Positions 8,501 to 17,387 of a stretch of DNA of 64,000 bases are shown piece after piece. The notes below the pieces were generated by a model that saw only the letters and a program-made list of their open reading frames with translations, was not told where the DNA came from and did no database searches. Position numbers and translations under genes: made by a program. Within the stretch, counting starts at the first letter, position 1, and each line of letters opens with the position of its first letter. The stretch lies in NCBI GenBank assembly GCA_044361595.1, contig JBIKIN010000007.1, forward strand, positions 95,868 to 159,867, in the 5' to 3' direction. This stretch comes from Pseudopedobacter sp044361595 (GTDB lineage Bacteria > Bacteroidota > Bacteroidia > Sphingobacteriales > Sphingobacteriaceae).

Positions 8501-9423
8501 TGAGTAAAAAATTGGTGGGATTAATTTGTGCTTTAAGTGCAAATGTGATTTGGGGATTTATTTCTATCTCTTTAAGATTTTTAAAAGATTATCAGTCAGA
8601 TCAAATTTTGTACTACAGAATTTTGACTTCTTTCATAATTTGTTGGTTATATATTCTTATTGTTAATAGAGCCAAGATTAAACAAGACATTCATGTTTTT
8701 AGGCAATTTAAAGGCAGAGGGTTATTTCAGTTAACTAGCTTAATTGTTTTATCGGGTATTTTTATTACTCTCAATTGGTTTTCATTTATATATGTTGTTA
8801 ATAATGTGAATTTAAAATCTGCCGCTTTTGCCTATATGGTTTGTCCTCTAATAACTGCCATGGGTGGTTTTTTTTTATTAAAGGAGAAATTAACTAAAAT
8901 TAAAACTATAGGAATTCTTATTGCTATAATATCGATTGTCATTTTAGCAACAGGATCATTTTATGAAGTAATGTGGTCGGTAGCAATTGCAGTTTTTTAT
9001 TCTTTTTTCTTAATTATTCAGCGTGTAATTGCAGGTATTAACAAGTTTAATATGCTTGGTATACAACTTTTAATAGCTTTATTAATTATCATTCCACTTT
9101 TTTTTCTTTATCCAAAGCCTATTCCTTCAGCAATAAGTTTTTGGTTAGACATTATCGTAATATCCGTTATTTTTACAATAATCCCTCTTTTACTAAGTTT
9201 ATACGCTTTAGAAAGACTTCCCTCTTCTACAGTTGGTATATTAATTTATATCAATCCTGTGGTTTCTTTTACGGTTGCGTTTCTTTATTTCAACGAAAAA
9301 ATAGATTCTAGCCAGTTTTTTGCGTATTCTATATTAATAATTGCTGTTGTAATTTTTAATTTTAAAATTCTTTATGAAAGTTTTCTTAAATTCAAAAATC
9401 CTAAATATTTAAAAATTCAATAA
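8500..9423 (+). CDS. EamA/RarD-like drug-metabolite permease
   Basis: 307 residues with ten predicted membrane helices, made of two EamA repeats of five helices. The segments GFISISLRFLK, YYRILTSF and NWFSFIYVVN at the ends of helices 1, 2 and 3 are the pattern of RarD proteins (DMT superfamily). These are inner-membrane exporters of small metabolites with unknown natural substrate. The ATG overlaps the ridA stop by one base, and recG follows after 4 bases. It is clearly part of one transcription unit, but nothing in the sequence shows what it carries. Confidence 0.85.
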   Translation: MSKKLVGLICALSANVIWGFISISLRFLKDYQSDQILYYRILTSFIICWLYILIVNRAKIKQDIHVFRQFKGRGLFQLTSLIVLSGIFITLNWFSFIYVVNNVNLKSAAFAYMVCPLITAMGGFFLLKEKLTKIKTIGILIAIISIVILATGSFYEVMWSVAIAVFYSFFLIIQRVIAGINKFNMLGIQLLIALLIIIPLFFLYPKPIPSAISFWLDIIVISVIFTIIPLLLSLYALERLPSSTVGILIYINPVVSFTVAFLYFNEKIDSSQFFAYSILIIAVVIFNFKILYESFLKFKNPKYLKIQ

Positions 9424-9427
9424 AGTT

Positions 9428-11536
9428 TTGAATACTGCTCTGCTACATACTCCAATAGAATATCTTAAAGGTGTTGGTAGTGCCAAAGGAGAAGTATTAA
9501 AAAAAGAAATAGGTGTATTTAATTTTGGTGATTTACTCTGCTATTATCCATTCAGATATATAGATAAGACAAAGTTTTTTAAGATTAACGAGATTGATGT
9601 TGAGTTGCCCTATATACAAATTCTTGTCAGATTAAAATCTTTTGAGGTTATAGGCGAAAAACATACCAAGCGATTGGTTGCACAAGTAATTGATGATACC
9701 GGAACTTTAGAGTTAGTTTGGTTTAAAGGTATAACTTGGATTCAAAAGTACTTAGCAATTAATTCGGTTTATGTAATCTTTGGTAAAGTTACAGAGTTTA
9801 ATCAAAAATTACAGATGGCTCATCCAGAATTAGAAATTTATAATAAAAACGCCATTCAAAAAGGTAATCTTAAATTACAACCAGTATATTATAGCACCGA
9901 GAGATTAAAACAATACAATTTAGATAGTAAAGGGATTTTAAAACTAGTAAACAACCTATTAGAAATTATTCCTGAACAAATAGTATCAGATGTTATTCCA
10001 CTATATTTAATTAAAAAGTATAACTTATATCCAAAGTTTAGAGCTTTAAATCAGATACATTTCCCTTCTAATCATCAAGATTTAAAAGTAGCTTTAAACA
10101 CTTTAAAGTTTGAAGAACTCTTTATGATACAGTTTAGAATGCTAAAAGCTAAATTGCTGCGTACAGAAAAATTTAAAGGTAATTTATTTAATAAAGTAGG
10201 AAATAAGTTTAATTTTTTTTATGAAAATTTATTGCCATTTAATCTAACAAACGCACAAAAAAGAGTTATTAAAGAGATTAGGGTTGATACTCAAAGAGGT
10301 GCTCAAATGAATAGATTAGTACAAGGTGATGTGGGTTCAGGTAAAACTATTGTTGCCTTAATGACTATGCTCTTGGCTATAGATAATGGCTTTCAATCTT
10401 GTTTAATGGCACCTACAGAAATTTTGGCCACCCAGCATTATCATTCCTTAAAACAACTATTAAAAAATGATTTTATTTCTATTGAGCTATTAACTGGTTC
10501 AACAAAAAAGAAAGACAGAAAAGTAATTGCCGAAAAACTGGAGAATGGGGAATTAAATATTTTGATTGGAACACATGCATTAATAGAAGACCCCGTAAAA
10601 TTTAAAAATCTAGGTTTTGCAGTTATTGATGAACAGCATAGGTTTGGAGTAGAGCAAAGAGCTAAATTGTGGCGTAAAAATGTGATACCACCTCATATTC
10701 TGGTAATGACAGCAACACCCATACCCCGTACTTTGGCTATGACTTTATATGGAGATTTAGACGTTTCTGTTATTGATGAATTACCAGCCGGCAGAAAGCC
10801 TATTCAAACACTTCATTTATACGAGAGCCAAAGGCTAAGAATGTTTGGACTAATGAAGCAAGAAATAGCTAAAGGACGCCAAGTTTATATGGTTTATCCC
10901 CTAATACAAGAGAGTGCTAAGTTAGATTTAAAAAATTTGATGGACGGGGTAGAGGTAATGAGTATTGAATTTCCTTTGCCTAAATATAAAATTAGCGTGG
11001 TACATGGGCAATTAAAACCGGCAGAAAAGGAATTTGAAATGCAACGCTTTATTAAAGGAGAAACTCAAATTATGGTTGCAACTACAGTGATAGAAGTTGG
11101 TGTAAACGTTCCTAATGCATCTGTTATGGTTATAGAAAATGCAGAGCGGTTTGGCCTTTCTCAACTACACCAGTTAAGGGGTAGGGTAGGACGTGGTGCC
11201 GAGCAATCATTTTGCATATTAATGTCGGGAGATAAGTTAAGTAAAGAGGGTAAAATTAGGTTAGAAACTATGGTACGCACAAACGATGGTTTTGAAATTG
11301 CTGAGATTGATTTAAAATTAAGGGGACCTGGTAATATTGAAGGCAAACAACAAAGTGGTGTTTTGGATTTAAAATTAGCAGATTTAAGTGTAGACCAACA
11401 AATATTAAGCGAGGCAAGGAAATCAGTAATAGAAATATTTGAAAATGACCCAAACTTAGATAGTCCAATACATGCAAATTTAAAATCGTTGAATTTTCAA
11501 TCAGACACAGGAATTGCTTTGAATAAAATCTCTTGA
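9428..11536 (+). CDS. recG: ATP-dependent DNA helicase RecG
   Basis: 702 residues, a normal RecG length. It has an N-terminal wedge/OB domain (about 1-230). The helicase motor follows, with Walker A GDVGSGKT at about 300-307, DEQH box at about 400, TATPIPRT at about 427-434, and the motif VI/TRG region QLRGRVGRG at about 580-588. RecG reverses stalled replication forks and branch-migrates Holliday junctions. The start is a TTG at 9428, four bases after the preceding stop. No ATG lies nearby in frame, and residues 1-20 (LLHTPIEYLKGVGSAKGEVL) already match the helix-hairpin-like RecG start, which supports the TTG. Confidence 0.96.
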   Translation: MNTALLHTPIEYLKGVGSAKGEVLKKEIGVFNFGDLLCYYPFRYIDKTKFFKINEIDVELPYIQILVRLKSFEVIGEKHTKRLVAQVIDDTGTLELVWFKGITWIQKYLAINSVYVIFGKVTEFNQKLQMAHPELEIYNKNAIQKGNLKLQPVYYSTERLKQYNLDSKGILKLVNNLLEIIPEQIVSDVIPLYLIKKYNLYPKFRALNQIHFPSNHQDLKVALNTLKFEELFMIQFRMLKAKLLRTEKFKGNLFNKVGNKFNFFYENLLPFNLTNAQKRVIKEIRVDTQRGAQMNRLVQGDVGSGKTIVALMTMLLAIDNGFQSCLMAPTEILATQHYHSLKQLLKNDFISIELLTGSTKKKDRKVIAEKLENGELNILIGTHALIEDPVKFKNLGFAVIDEQHRFGVEQRAKLWRKNVIPPHILVMTATPIPRTLAMTLYGDLDVSVIDELPAGRKPIQTLHLYESQRLRMFGLMKQEIAKGRQVYMVYPLIQESAKLDLKNLMDGVEVMSIEFPLPKYKISVVHGQLKPAEKEFEMQRFIKGETQIMVATTVIEVGVNVPNASVMVIENAERFGLSQLHQLRGRVGRGAEQSFCILMSGDKLSKEGKIRLETMVRTNDGFEIAEIDLKLRGPGNIEGKQQSGVLDLKLADLSVDQQILSEARKSVIEIFENDPNLDSPIHANLKSLNFQSDTGIALNKIS

Positions 11537-11579
11537 TTTAATTTTTATCTATACATTTACTCCATAAAAATAAATAAAC

Positions 11580-12968
11580 ATGAAGCTTAAATACTTACTA
11601 TTCACTTTAATTTTATCTTTAATATCCATTTTTGGTTACGCCCAGCAAGACTCCTTAACCATCCGAAAAATTTATAATCAGGCATTGGTAAATGGGGAAA
11701 GCTATCAAAATTTAAAATACTTATGTAAAAAGGTAGGACCAAGAATTAGTGGATCTCCTAAAGCTCAATTATCTGTAGAATGGGGTAAAAAGCTGATGGA
11801 AAATTATGGTTTTGATAAGGTTTTCTTACAAGAATGCATGGTTCCTCATTGGGTAAGAGGTGAAAAAGAGGTAGGTAAGATTATTAATGGTACAAAAGAA
11901 ATAAATGTGGCTATTTGCGCTCTTGGGAATTCTCCGGCTACGCCTGCTGTAGGTTTAAAAGCAAGAGTTATAGAGGTTAAAAGTCTAAAAGAATTAGAAA
12001 CTTTAGGGCAAGAAAAAATAAAAGGTAAAATAGTTTTCTTTAATAGGCCATTTGATCCGTCTTATATAGAAACTGGAAGAGCTTATGGAGCTGCCGGTGA
12101 TCAAAGATTTGCTGGACCAGCTGTGGCAGCAAAATTTGGTGCTGTTGGTGCAATTGTAAGGTCACTAACAGAAAGTTTAGATAATTACCCTCACACTGGG
12201 ACTACTAGGTTTGCCGAAGGGGAGAAAAAGATTCCTGCGGCAGCAATTTCAACCATTGCAGCTAATCAGTTGAGTGATTTATTAAAACAAAAAAATGGCG
12301 ATTTATATTTTTATTTTAAACAAAATTGTCAATTATTACCCGATGTGAAATCTTACAATGTTGTTGGTGAGATTACCGGAACTGAAAAGCCAAATGAATT
12401 TATAACGGTGGGCGGTCACTTAGACTCTTGGGATTTAGCCGAAGGTGCCCATGATGATGGGACAGGCATCGTACAATCTATAGAAGTTTTAAGAATTTTT
12501 AAATCTTTAGGGATTAAGCCAAAACACTCTGTTAGGGCAGTTTTATTTATGGACGAAGAAAATGGAGGAAGAGGCGGCGATAAATATTTAGAACTGGCGC
12601 TAAAAAATAAAGAAATGCACATTGCTGCAATAGAGTCTGATGGTGGAGGTTTTACACCTAGAGGATTTACATTTGAAGGAGTTACGCCTAAAGGTTTAGC
12701 TAAAATCAATGCTGATTGGCAAAAACTTTTTGTCCCATATTTATCAGAAAGATTAATGAGCGGAGGAAGCGGAAGTGATATAGAGCCCCTTTCTGCTTAT
12801 AAAGATATTGTATTAATAGGTTTTAAGGCAGATTCTCAAAGGTATTTTGATATTCATCATACCCCAAATGATGTTTTTGAGAATGTAAACAAGCGAGAGC
12901 TAGAATTAGGAGCTGCATCTATGGCTGCCTTAGTTTATTTAATAGATAGCTACGGTATCTCAAAATAA
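11580..12968 (+). CDS. Secreted M28 family zinc aminopeptidase with PA domain
   Basis: 462 residues with a signal peptide (MKLKYLLFTLILSLISIFGYAQ). A protease-associated insert lies at about 110-260. The M28 co-catalytic zinc site follows: H280 in GGHLDSWD, D292/D293 in HDDGTG, E326/E327 in DEEN, and H426/H427 in IHHTPND. The layout matches plasma glutamate carboxypeptidase (carboxypeptidase Q)-like peptidases of Bacteroidota. It probably acts on short peptides in the periplasm or outside the cell. It lies 43 bases after recG and 11 bases before the MFS gene, so co-transcription is likely. Confidence 0.92.
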   Translation: MKLKYLLFTLILSLISIFGYAQQDSLTIRKIYNQALVNGESYQNLKYLCKKVGPRISGSPKAQLSVEWGKKLMENYGFDKVFLQECMVPHWVRGEKEVGKIINGTKEINVAICALGNSPATPAVGLKARVIEVKSLKELETLGQEKIKGKIVFFNRPFDPSYIETGRAYGAAGDQRFAGPAVAAKFGAVGAIVRSLTESLDNYPHTGTTRFAEGEKKIPAAAISTIAANQLSDLLKQKNGDLYFYFKQNCQLLPDVKSYNVVGEITGTEKPNEFITVGGHLDSWDLAEGAHDDGTGIVQSIEVLRIFKSLGIKPKHSVRAVLFMDEENGGRGGDKYLELALKNKEMHIAAIESDGGGFTPRGFTFEGVTPKGLAKINADWQKLFVPYLSERLMSGGSGSDIEPLSAYKDIVLIGFKADSQRYFDIHHTPNDVFENVNKRELELGAASMAALVYLIDSYGISK

Positions 12969-12979
12969 TACAATTAATA

Positions 12980-14233
12980 TTGGAAAAGGAGAAAGATCCG
13001 TACATAGCGCTACGTTTTAAAGAGTTTAGGGTGTTTTTATTGATGAGATTTTTTCTCACCATTGGTTATCAAGTACAAGGGGTAATTATTGGCTGGTACA
13101 TTTACACATTAACCAAAGATCCTTTTTCTTTAGGATTAATAGGTTTAGCCGAAGCTATTCCAGCTATTGGAATTGCTTTGTATGGAGGTTATGTAGCAGA
13201 TAAATCTAATAAGAAATACCTCTTAATAAAAGTAGTAGGTCTTATACTTTTATCATCTTCTGTTTTATTTGTAGTTACTCTACCTAATGTAACTATTCAT
13301 TTAGGACAAAAGTTACTGATAGCGGTTATTTACTTAATGATTTTTGTGAACGGCATAGCTAGAGGTTTTTATGCACCAGCTGCTTTTTCTTTAATGGCAA
13401 TGATCATACCTCGAGAGCATTATCCAAACTCTTCTACTTGGAATAGCTCTTTTTGGCAAACGGCCTCTATTTTAGGGCCGGCAGTGGGCGGCTTATTATA
13501 TGGGTTTTCAGGTGTTAATCATTCTTTTTTCTTTATTATTATTTGTTTGATAATTTCATTTATCGCAACATTTTTATTGAAAAGTAGACCAGCAACATAC
13601 GTGACTAAAAATAGTATGATGCAAAGTTTAACTGAGGGCTTAAAATTTGTATTTAAAACAAAGTTACTGGTAGGCGCATTAAGCTTAGATTTATTTTCTG
13701 TTTTTTTTGGAGGAGCCGTAGCCTTAATACCTGTTATTGCCATAGAAGTTTTACATGTTGGAGCTACCGAGTTTGGCTTTTTAAGAGCTGCACCAGCAGT
13801 AGGGGCTGTATTAACAATGTTGGTCATGACAAGATTTTCACCTATGGGAAAACCTTGGCGTAACTTATTATTAGCAGTAACCGGATTTGGTGTTTCTATA
13901 ATTTGTTATGGATTATCTACTAATTTTTACCTAACCCTATTTTTTTTATTTTTAGAGGGAGCTTTTGATAGTGTAAGTGTGATTATAAGATCTACAATTT
14001 TGCAGTTAGTAACTCCTGATGATATGCGAGGCAGAGTCTCGGCTGTAAATTCTATGTTTATTGGTTCTTCTAATGAAATTGGTCAGTTTGAATCTGGCTT
14101 AACAGCCAAATTGATGCGAACCGTTCCTGCCATTGTATTTGGAGGTAGCATGACCTTAATTGTGTCAGGAATAACCTACTTAAAAACAAAGAAGTTAGTG
14201 CCGTTAACTTTAGACGATATTAGCAAATTGTAG
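12980..14233 (+). CDS. MFS transporter, enterobactin exporter/MFS_3-like
   Basis: 417 residues with twelve predicted helices. The helix 2-3 loop GGYVADKSNKK is the MFS signature (G-x3-D-x-R/K-x-R/K). The overall pattern, including ILQLVTPDDMRGRVSAVNSMF near the C-terminal third, is that of the MFS_3 (EntS-like) group of exporters. It starts at a TTG (12980), 11 bases after the M28 gene, and the first residues (MEKEKDPYIALRFKEFRVFL) look like a natural N-terminus. It would be an inner-membrane H+ antiporter. The cargo cannot be told. scpA follows after 5 bases. Confidence 0.88.
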   Translation: MEKEKDPYIALRFKEFRVFLLMRFFLTIGYQVQGVIIGWYIYTLTKDPFSLGLIGLAEAIPAIGIALYGGYVADKSNKKYLLIKVVGLILLSSSVLFVVTLPNVTIHLGQKLLIAVIYLMIFVNGIARGFYAPAAFSLMAMIIPREHYPNSSTWNSSFWQTASILGPAVGGLLYGFSGVNHSFFFIIICLIISFIATFLLKSRPATYVTKNSMMQSLTEGLKFVFKTKLLVGALSLDLFSVFFGGAVALIPVIAIEVLHVGATEFGFLRAAPAVGAVLTMLVMTRFSPMGKPWRNLLLAVTGFGVSIICYGLSTNFYLTLFFLFLEGAFDSVSVIIRSTILQLVTPDDMRGRVSAVNSMFIGSSNEIGQFESGLTAKLMRTVPAIVFGGSMTLIVSGITYLKTKKLVPLTLDDISKL

Positions 14234-14238
14234 TAATT

Positions 14239-14988
14239 ATGGATAAAAAGAATGAATTTGAGGTTAAGCTTCCGATATTTGAAGGTCCCTTTGATTTGTT
14301 ATTATTTTTTATCGAAAAGGATGAGTTAGATATTTATCATATTCCTATTGCTAAAATTACTGATGATTTTTTAGATTATATCCATCAGTTAAATACGCTA
14401 AACATAGAGCTAGCAAGTGAATTTATTTTTGTTGCGGCTACTTTGATGCGTATTAAAGCAAAGAACCTTTTACCAAGGCCAGAGTTAAATGCCCAAGGCG
14501 AAGAGGTTGATCTTCAAAAGGATTTAATTGAAAAGTTAATTGCCTATAAAAAATACAAGATCCTTGTTGATGGGTTTAGAATATTAGAAGATAATAGATT
14601 TGTTAAACTGAAGCGTGGTAATATTTTATCAGACATGAAACAACTTTTATCAAAAACCAATAATAATCAGGAAGAACTTTCTTCTTTTGATCTATATAAA
14701 TTGTTAAAGTGCTATTTAAAAGTTAATCAATCGTATTTATTAAAATCTAAGGAAGTTATTCATACCGTAAATCAGTATCCTTATAGTATAGAAGAGCAAA
14801 AATCTAAAATCGCTACATTAATACAAATTAATAAACAGTTAGATTTTAATAATTTAAAATCAATTTCAAAGGATAAGGTTCACTTCGTTTATAATTTTCT
14901 AGCAATGTTAGAATTATTGCAGCAGCAAATAATTCAAATTCAGGTAGGATTAGGGTTTAATAATTTCTTAATTCAACAGGCTTCATAG
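14239..14988 (+). CDS. scpA: Segregation and condensation protein A
   Basis: 249 residues. The N-terminal FEGPFDLLLFFIEKDELDIYHIPIAKITDDFLDYI is the diagnostic ScpA start. The ATLMRIKAKNLLP segment at about 72-84 is also conserved, and a C-terminal winged helix region follows. ScpA is the kleisin that bridges SMC heads in the chromosome-condensing SMC-ScpAB complex. It is the last gene of the plus-strand run beginning near 7974. Its last 32 bases overlap the convergent oxidoreductase gene. Confidence 0.94.
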   Translation: MDKKNEFEVKLPIFEGPFDLLLFFIEKDELDIYHIPIAKITDDFLDYIHQLNTLNIELASEFIFVAATLMRIKAKNLLPRPELNAQGEEVDLQKDLIEKLIAYKKYKILVDGFRILEDNRFVKLKRGNILSDMKQLLSKTNNNQEELSSFDLYKLLKCYLKVNQSYLLKSKEVIHTVNQYPYSIEEQKSKIATLIQINKQLDFNNLKSISKDKVHFVYNFLAMLELLQQQIIQIQVGLGFNNFLIQQAS

Positions 14989-15985
14989 CTTGCTCTATAA
15001 AATGTATCACATTAAGCTCGTCTTCTAATCCAATTTCTGGTGGTAAACCATTTTTTAAACATTCTATAACACTTTGTAAAAATACATCGTGTTTATCGGC
15101 CGAACCTCTATAATAGCTGTATTGATTTGCACTAGTAACTCTATCAAACACAGGGATATCAAATTCAGATTCCATATTAATGAAATCTAGCTTTTCCATA
15201 TATTGCCCACCTACCTTTACATTCCCTTTAGAGCCAATAATGGTTAAGCTACTTTCTACATTTGTTTCAAAAGTTGCGTTGGTAAAATTGAAAACTCCTC
15301 TACCCCCATTTTCAAATTCAAAGTTCAATACTCCACTATCTTCAAATTCAGTTTTAATATCTTTATTTAGATTAAAAAAATTACTGCTAATATTTGTTGG
15401 TTTACTACATATCCAAATCATTAAATCAATAAAATGGCTAAACTGTGTATATAACGGTCCTCCGCCTAATGATAAAGTTTTTCTCCATGGCGAATCATCA
15501 TAATATTTCTGATTTCTATTCCAAAAACAATTAATTTGCAAAAACAATAAGTCACCAATCATTTGGTTAGACATTAATTTTTTCAGCCAAATAGCAACAG
15601 GGCTATATCTATTTTGCATAACAGCAAAAACCTTTTTTCCCGATTTTTTTTCAGCAGCCATCATCTCAAAAACTTCACTTTCCTTAATTGCTACTGGCTT
15701 TTCGCAAACAACATGATATCCCTGATTCAAACATTTGATTGTTTGTGATGGATGCAAGCCATTTGGGGTACAAATACAAACAACATCTGCAGGTATTTTA
15801 GCAATTAAGAAATCTTCAATATTTGTAAAAAAGGGGATGAGTTTATTTATATTTTTTCTTCTAAGAAAATCAGTATCAACAGCTGCAACTAATTCTGCTT
15901 CATTATTTTCTTCTAAAAGTCTTACGTATTTTGTGCCAATATTACCTATACCAATTATTACAAAAGAAAATCTATTCATGCTCAA
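14957..15985 (-). CDS. Gfo/Idh/MocA family NAD-dependent sugar oxidoreductase (WlbA/WbpB-like)
   Basis: 342 residues. The Rossmann motif GIGNIG is near residues 12-17, and the family EKP motif is in CEKPVAI at about 94-100, where the Lys serves as catalytic base. A C-terminal alpha/beta domain contains the GGGPLYTQFSHFIDL stretch, with the His typical of sugar-nucleotide dehydrogenases. The layout resembles WlbA/WbpB, which oxidises UDP-GlcNAc-derived hexuronates for surface sugars. That fits a genome rich in polysaccharide genes but is an inference. A second Met at codon 3 (15979) is an equally good start. It overlaps scpA by 32 bases and diverges from glyA. Confidence 0.85.
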   Translation of the reverse strand: MSMNRFSFVIIGIGNIGTKYVRLLEENNEAELVAAVDTDFLRRKNINKLIPFFTNIEDFLIAKIPADVVCICTPNGLHPSQTIKCLNQGYHVVCEKPVAIKESEVFEMMAAEKKSGKKVFAVMQNRYSPVAIWLKKLMSNQMIGDLLFLQINCFWNRNQKYYDDSPWRKTLSLGGGPLYTQFSHFIDLMIWICSKPTNISSNFFNLNKDIKTEFEDSGVLNFEFENGGRGVFNFTNATFETNVESSLTIIGSKGNVKVGGQYMEKLDFINMESEFDIPVFDRVTSANQYSYYRGSADKHDVFLQSVIECLKNGLPPEIGLEDELNVIHFIEQAMKPVELRNY

Positions 15986-16106
15986 TTTAATACTAATAAT
16001 GGTATAAAAATTTTTAATTTAGGGCAAAAATTTGGTTCAGGCGACAAAGAAACTCTTTTTAAGAGTTCTCATTACTCCGTAAATATTATTAAAATTATTT
16101 AAATAC

Positions 16107-17378
16107 ATGGAAAAAGATAAAATTATTTTTGATTTAATCGATAAAGAATTACACAGACAAGAAAACGGAATAGAGTTAATTGCTTCAGAAAACTTTGTGA
16201 GTAAGCAAGTTATGGAGGCGGCAGGCTCTGTTCTTACCAACAAATATGCAGAAGGTTTACCTCATAAAAGATATTACGGTGGCTGTGAAGTTGTAGATGA
16301 AATTGAAATAATTGCTATTGAAAGAGCAAAGAAGCTTTTTGGTGCAGCTTGGGCCAATGTTCAACCACATTCAGGCGCACAAGCTAACGCCGCAGTTTTT
16401 TTAGCAACCTTAAATCCAGGGGATAAGATTTTGGGTTTTGATTTATCACATGGTGGTCATTTAACGCATGGTTCACCTGTTAATTTCTCAGGTAAAATTT
16501 ATCAACCATTTTTTTATGGAGTAGAAGAGGAAACGGGTTTAATTAATTATAAACAATTAGAAGAGGTTGCTTTAATGGAAAAGCCTAAAATGATTATTTG
16601 TGGCGCTTCTGCTTATTCTAGAGATTGGGATTATGAATTTATAAGAAATGTAGCAGACAAAATTGGGGCCTTGGTTTTAGCTGATATTTCTCATCCATCG
16701 GGTTTAATAGCAAGAGGATTATTGAAAAATCCACTTCCTCATTGCCATATTGTAACCACAACAACTCATAAAACATTAAGGGGACCAAGAGGTGGTTTAA
16801 TAATGATGGGAAAGGATTTTGAAAACCCATTTGGTATCAAAACACCTAAAGGTGAAACTAAAATGATGTCGGCTTTATTAGACGGTGGTGTTTTTCCTGG
16901 TACCCAAGGTGGACCTTTAGAACATATTATTGCTGCTAAAGCGATTGCATTTGGTGAAGCACTTAGTGATGATTATTTAACTTATATAAAGCAAGTGAAA
17001 AAGAATGCCGATGCTATGGCTAAGGCTTTGGTAGCAAGAGGATATCATTTAATATCTAACGGAACTGATAACCATTTGATGCTTATAGATTTAACAAATA
17101 AAAATATTAGTGGAAAGTTAGCCGAAGAAGCATTAGGAAAAGCCGATATAACAGTTAACAAAAATATGGTTCCTTTTGATAAAAGATCTCCTTTTGTAAC
17201 ATCAGGAATAAGAGTTGGCACCGCAGCAATAACCACAAGAGGATTATTAGAAGAAGATATGGAAGAAATTGTATCTTTTATTGATGATGCAATTCTTAAT
17301 CATGATAATGAATCTTTTTTACAGCAAATACGTAACAAAGTAAACGTATTGATGAAAAAATTTCCTCTTTACTCATAA
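16107..17378 (+). CDS. glyA: Serine hydroxymethyltransferase
   Basis: 423 residues. The PLP-binding lysine is K222 in the TTTTHKTLRGPRGG motif. The N-terminal IELIASENFVS and the NKYAEGLPHKRYYGG substrate loop are both canonical. The enzyme converts serine and tetrahydrofolate to glycine and 5,10-methylene-THF in the cytoplasm. Methylene-THF feeds folate pools, and methenyl-THF is the antenna of DASH cryptochromes, though no direct link to the light island is visible. A histidine-kinase gene follows after 9 bases and may be co-transcribed. Confidence 0.97.
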   Translation: MEKDKIIFDLIDKELHRQENGIELIASENFVSKQVMEAAGSVLTNKYAEGLPHKRYYGGCEVVDEIEIIAIERAKKLFGAAWANVQPHSGAQANAAVFLATLNPGDKILGFDLSHGGHLTHGSPVNFSGKIYQPFFYGVEEETGLINYKQLEEVALMEKPKMIICGASAYSRDWDYEFIRNVADKIGALVLADISHPSGLIARGLLKNPLPHCHIVTTTTHKTLRGPRGGLIMMGKDFENPFGIKTPKGETKMMSALLDGGVFPGTQGGPLEHIIAAKAIAFGEALSDDYLTYIKQVKKNADAMAKALVARGYHLISNGTDNHLMLIDLTNKNISGKLAEEALGKADITVNKNMVPFDKRSPFVTSGIRVGTAAITTRGLLEEDMEEIVSFIDDAILNHDNESFLQQIRNKVNVLMKKFPLYS

Positions 17379-17387
17379 CCTATTTCT

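Noticed and set aside
16022..16106. Possible riboswitch before glyA (small AACTC/GAGTT hairpin)
   Set aside because: A 5-bp hairpin alone; no conserved core of a glycine, THF or SAM riboswitch could be recognised.
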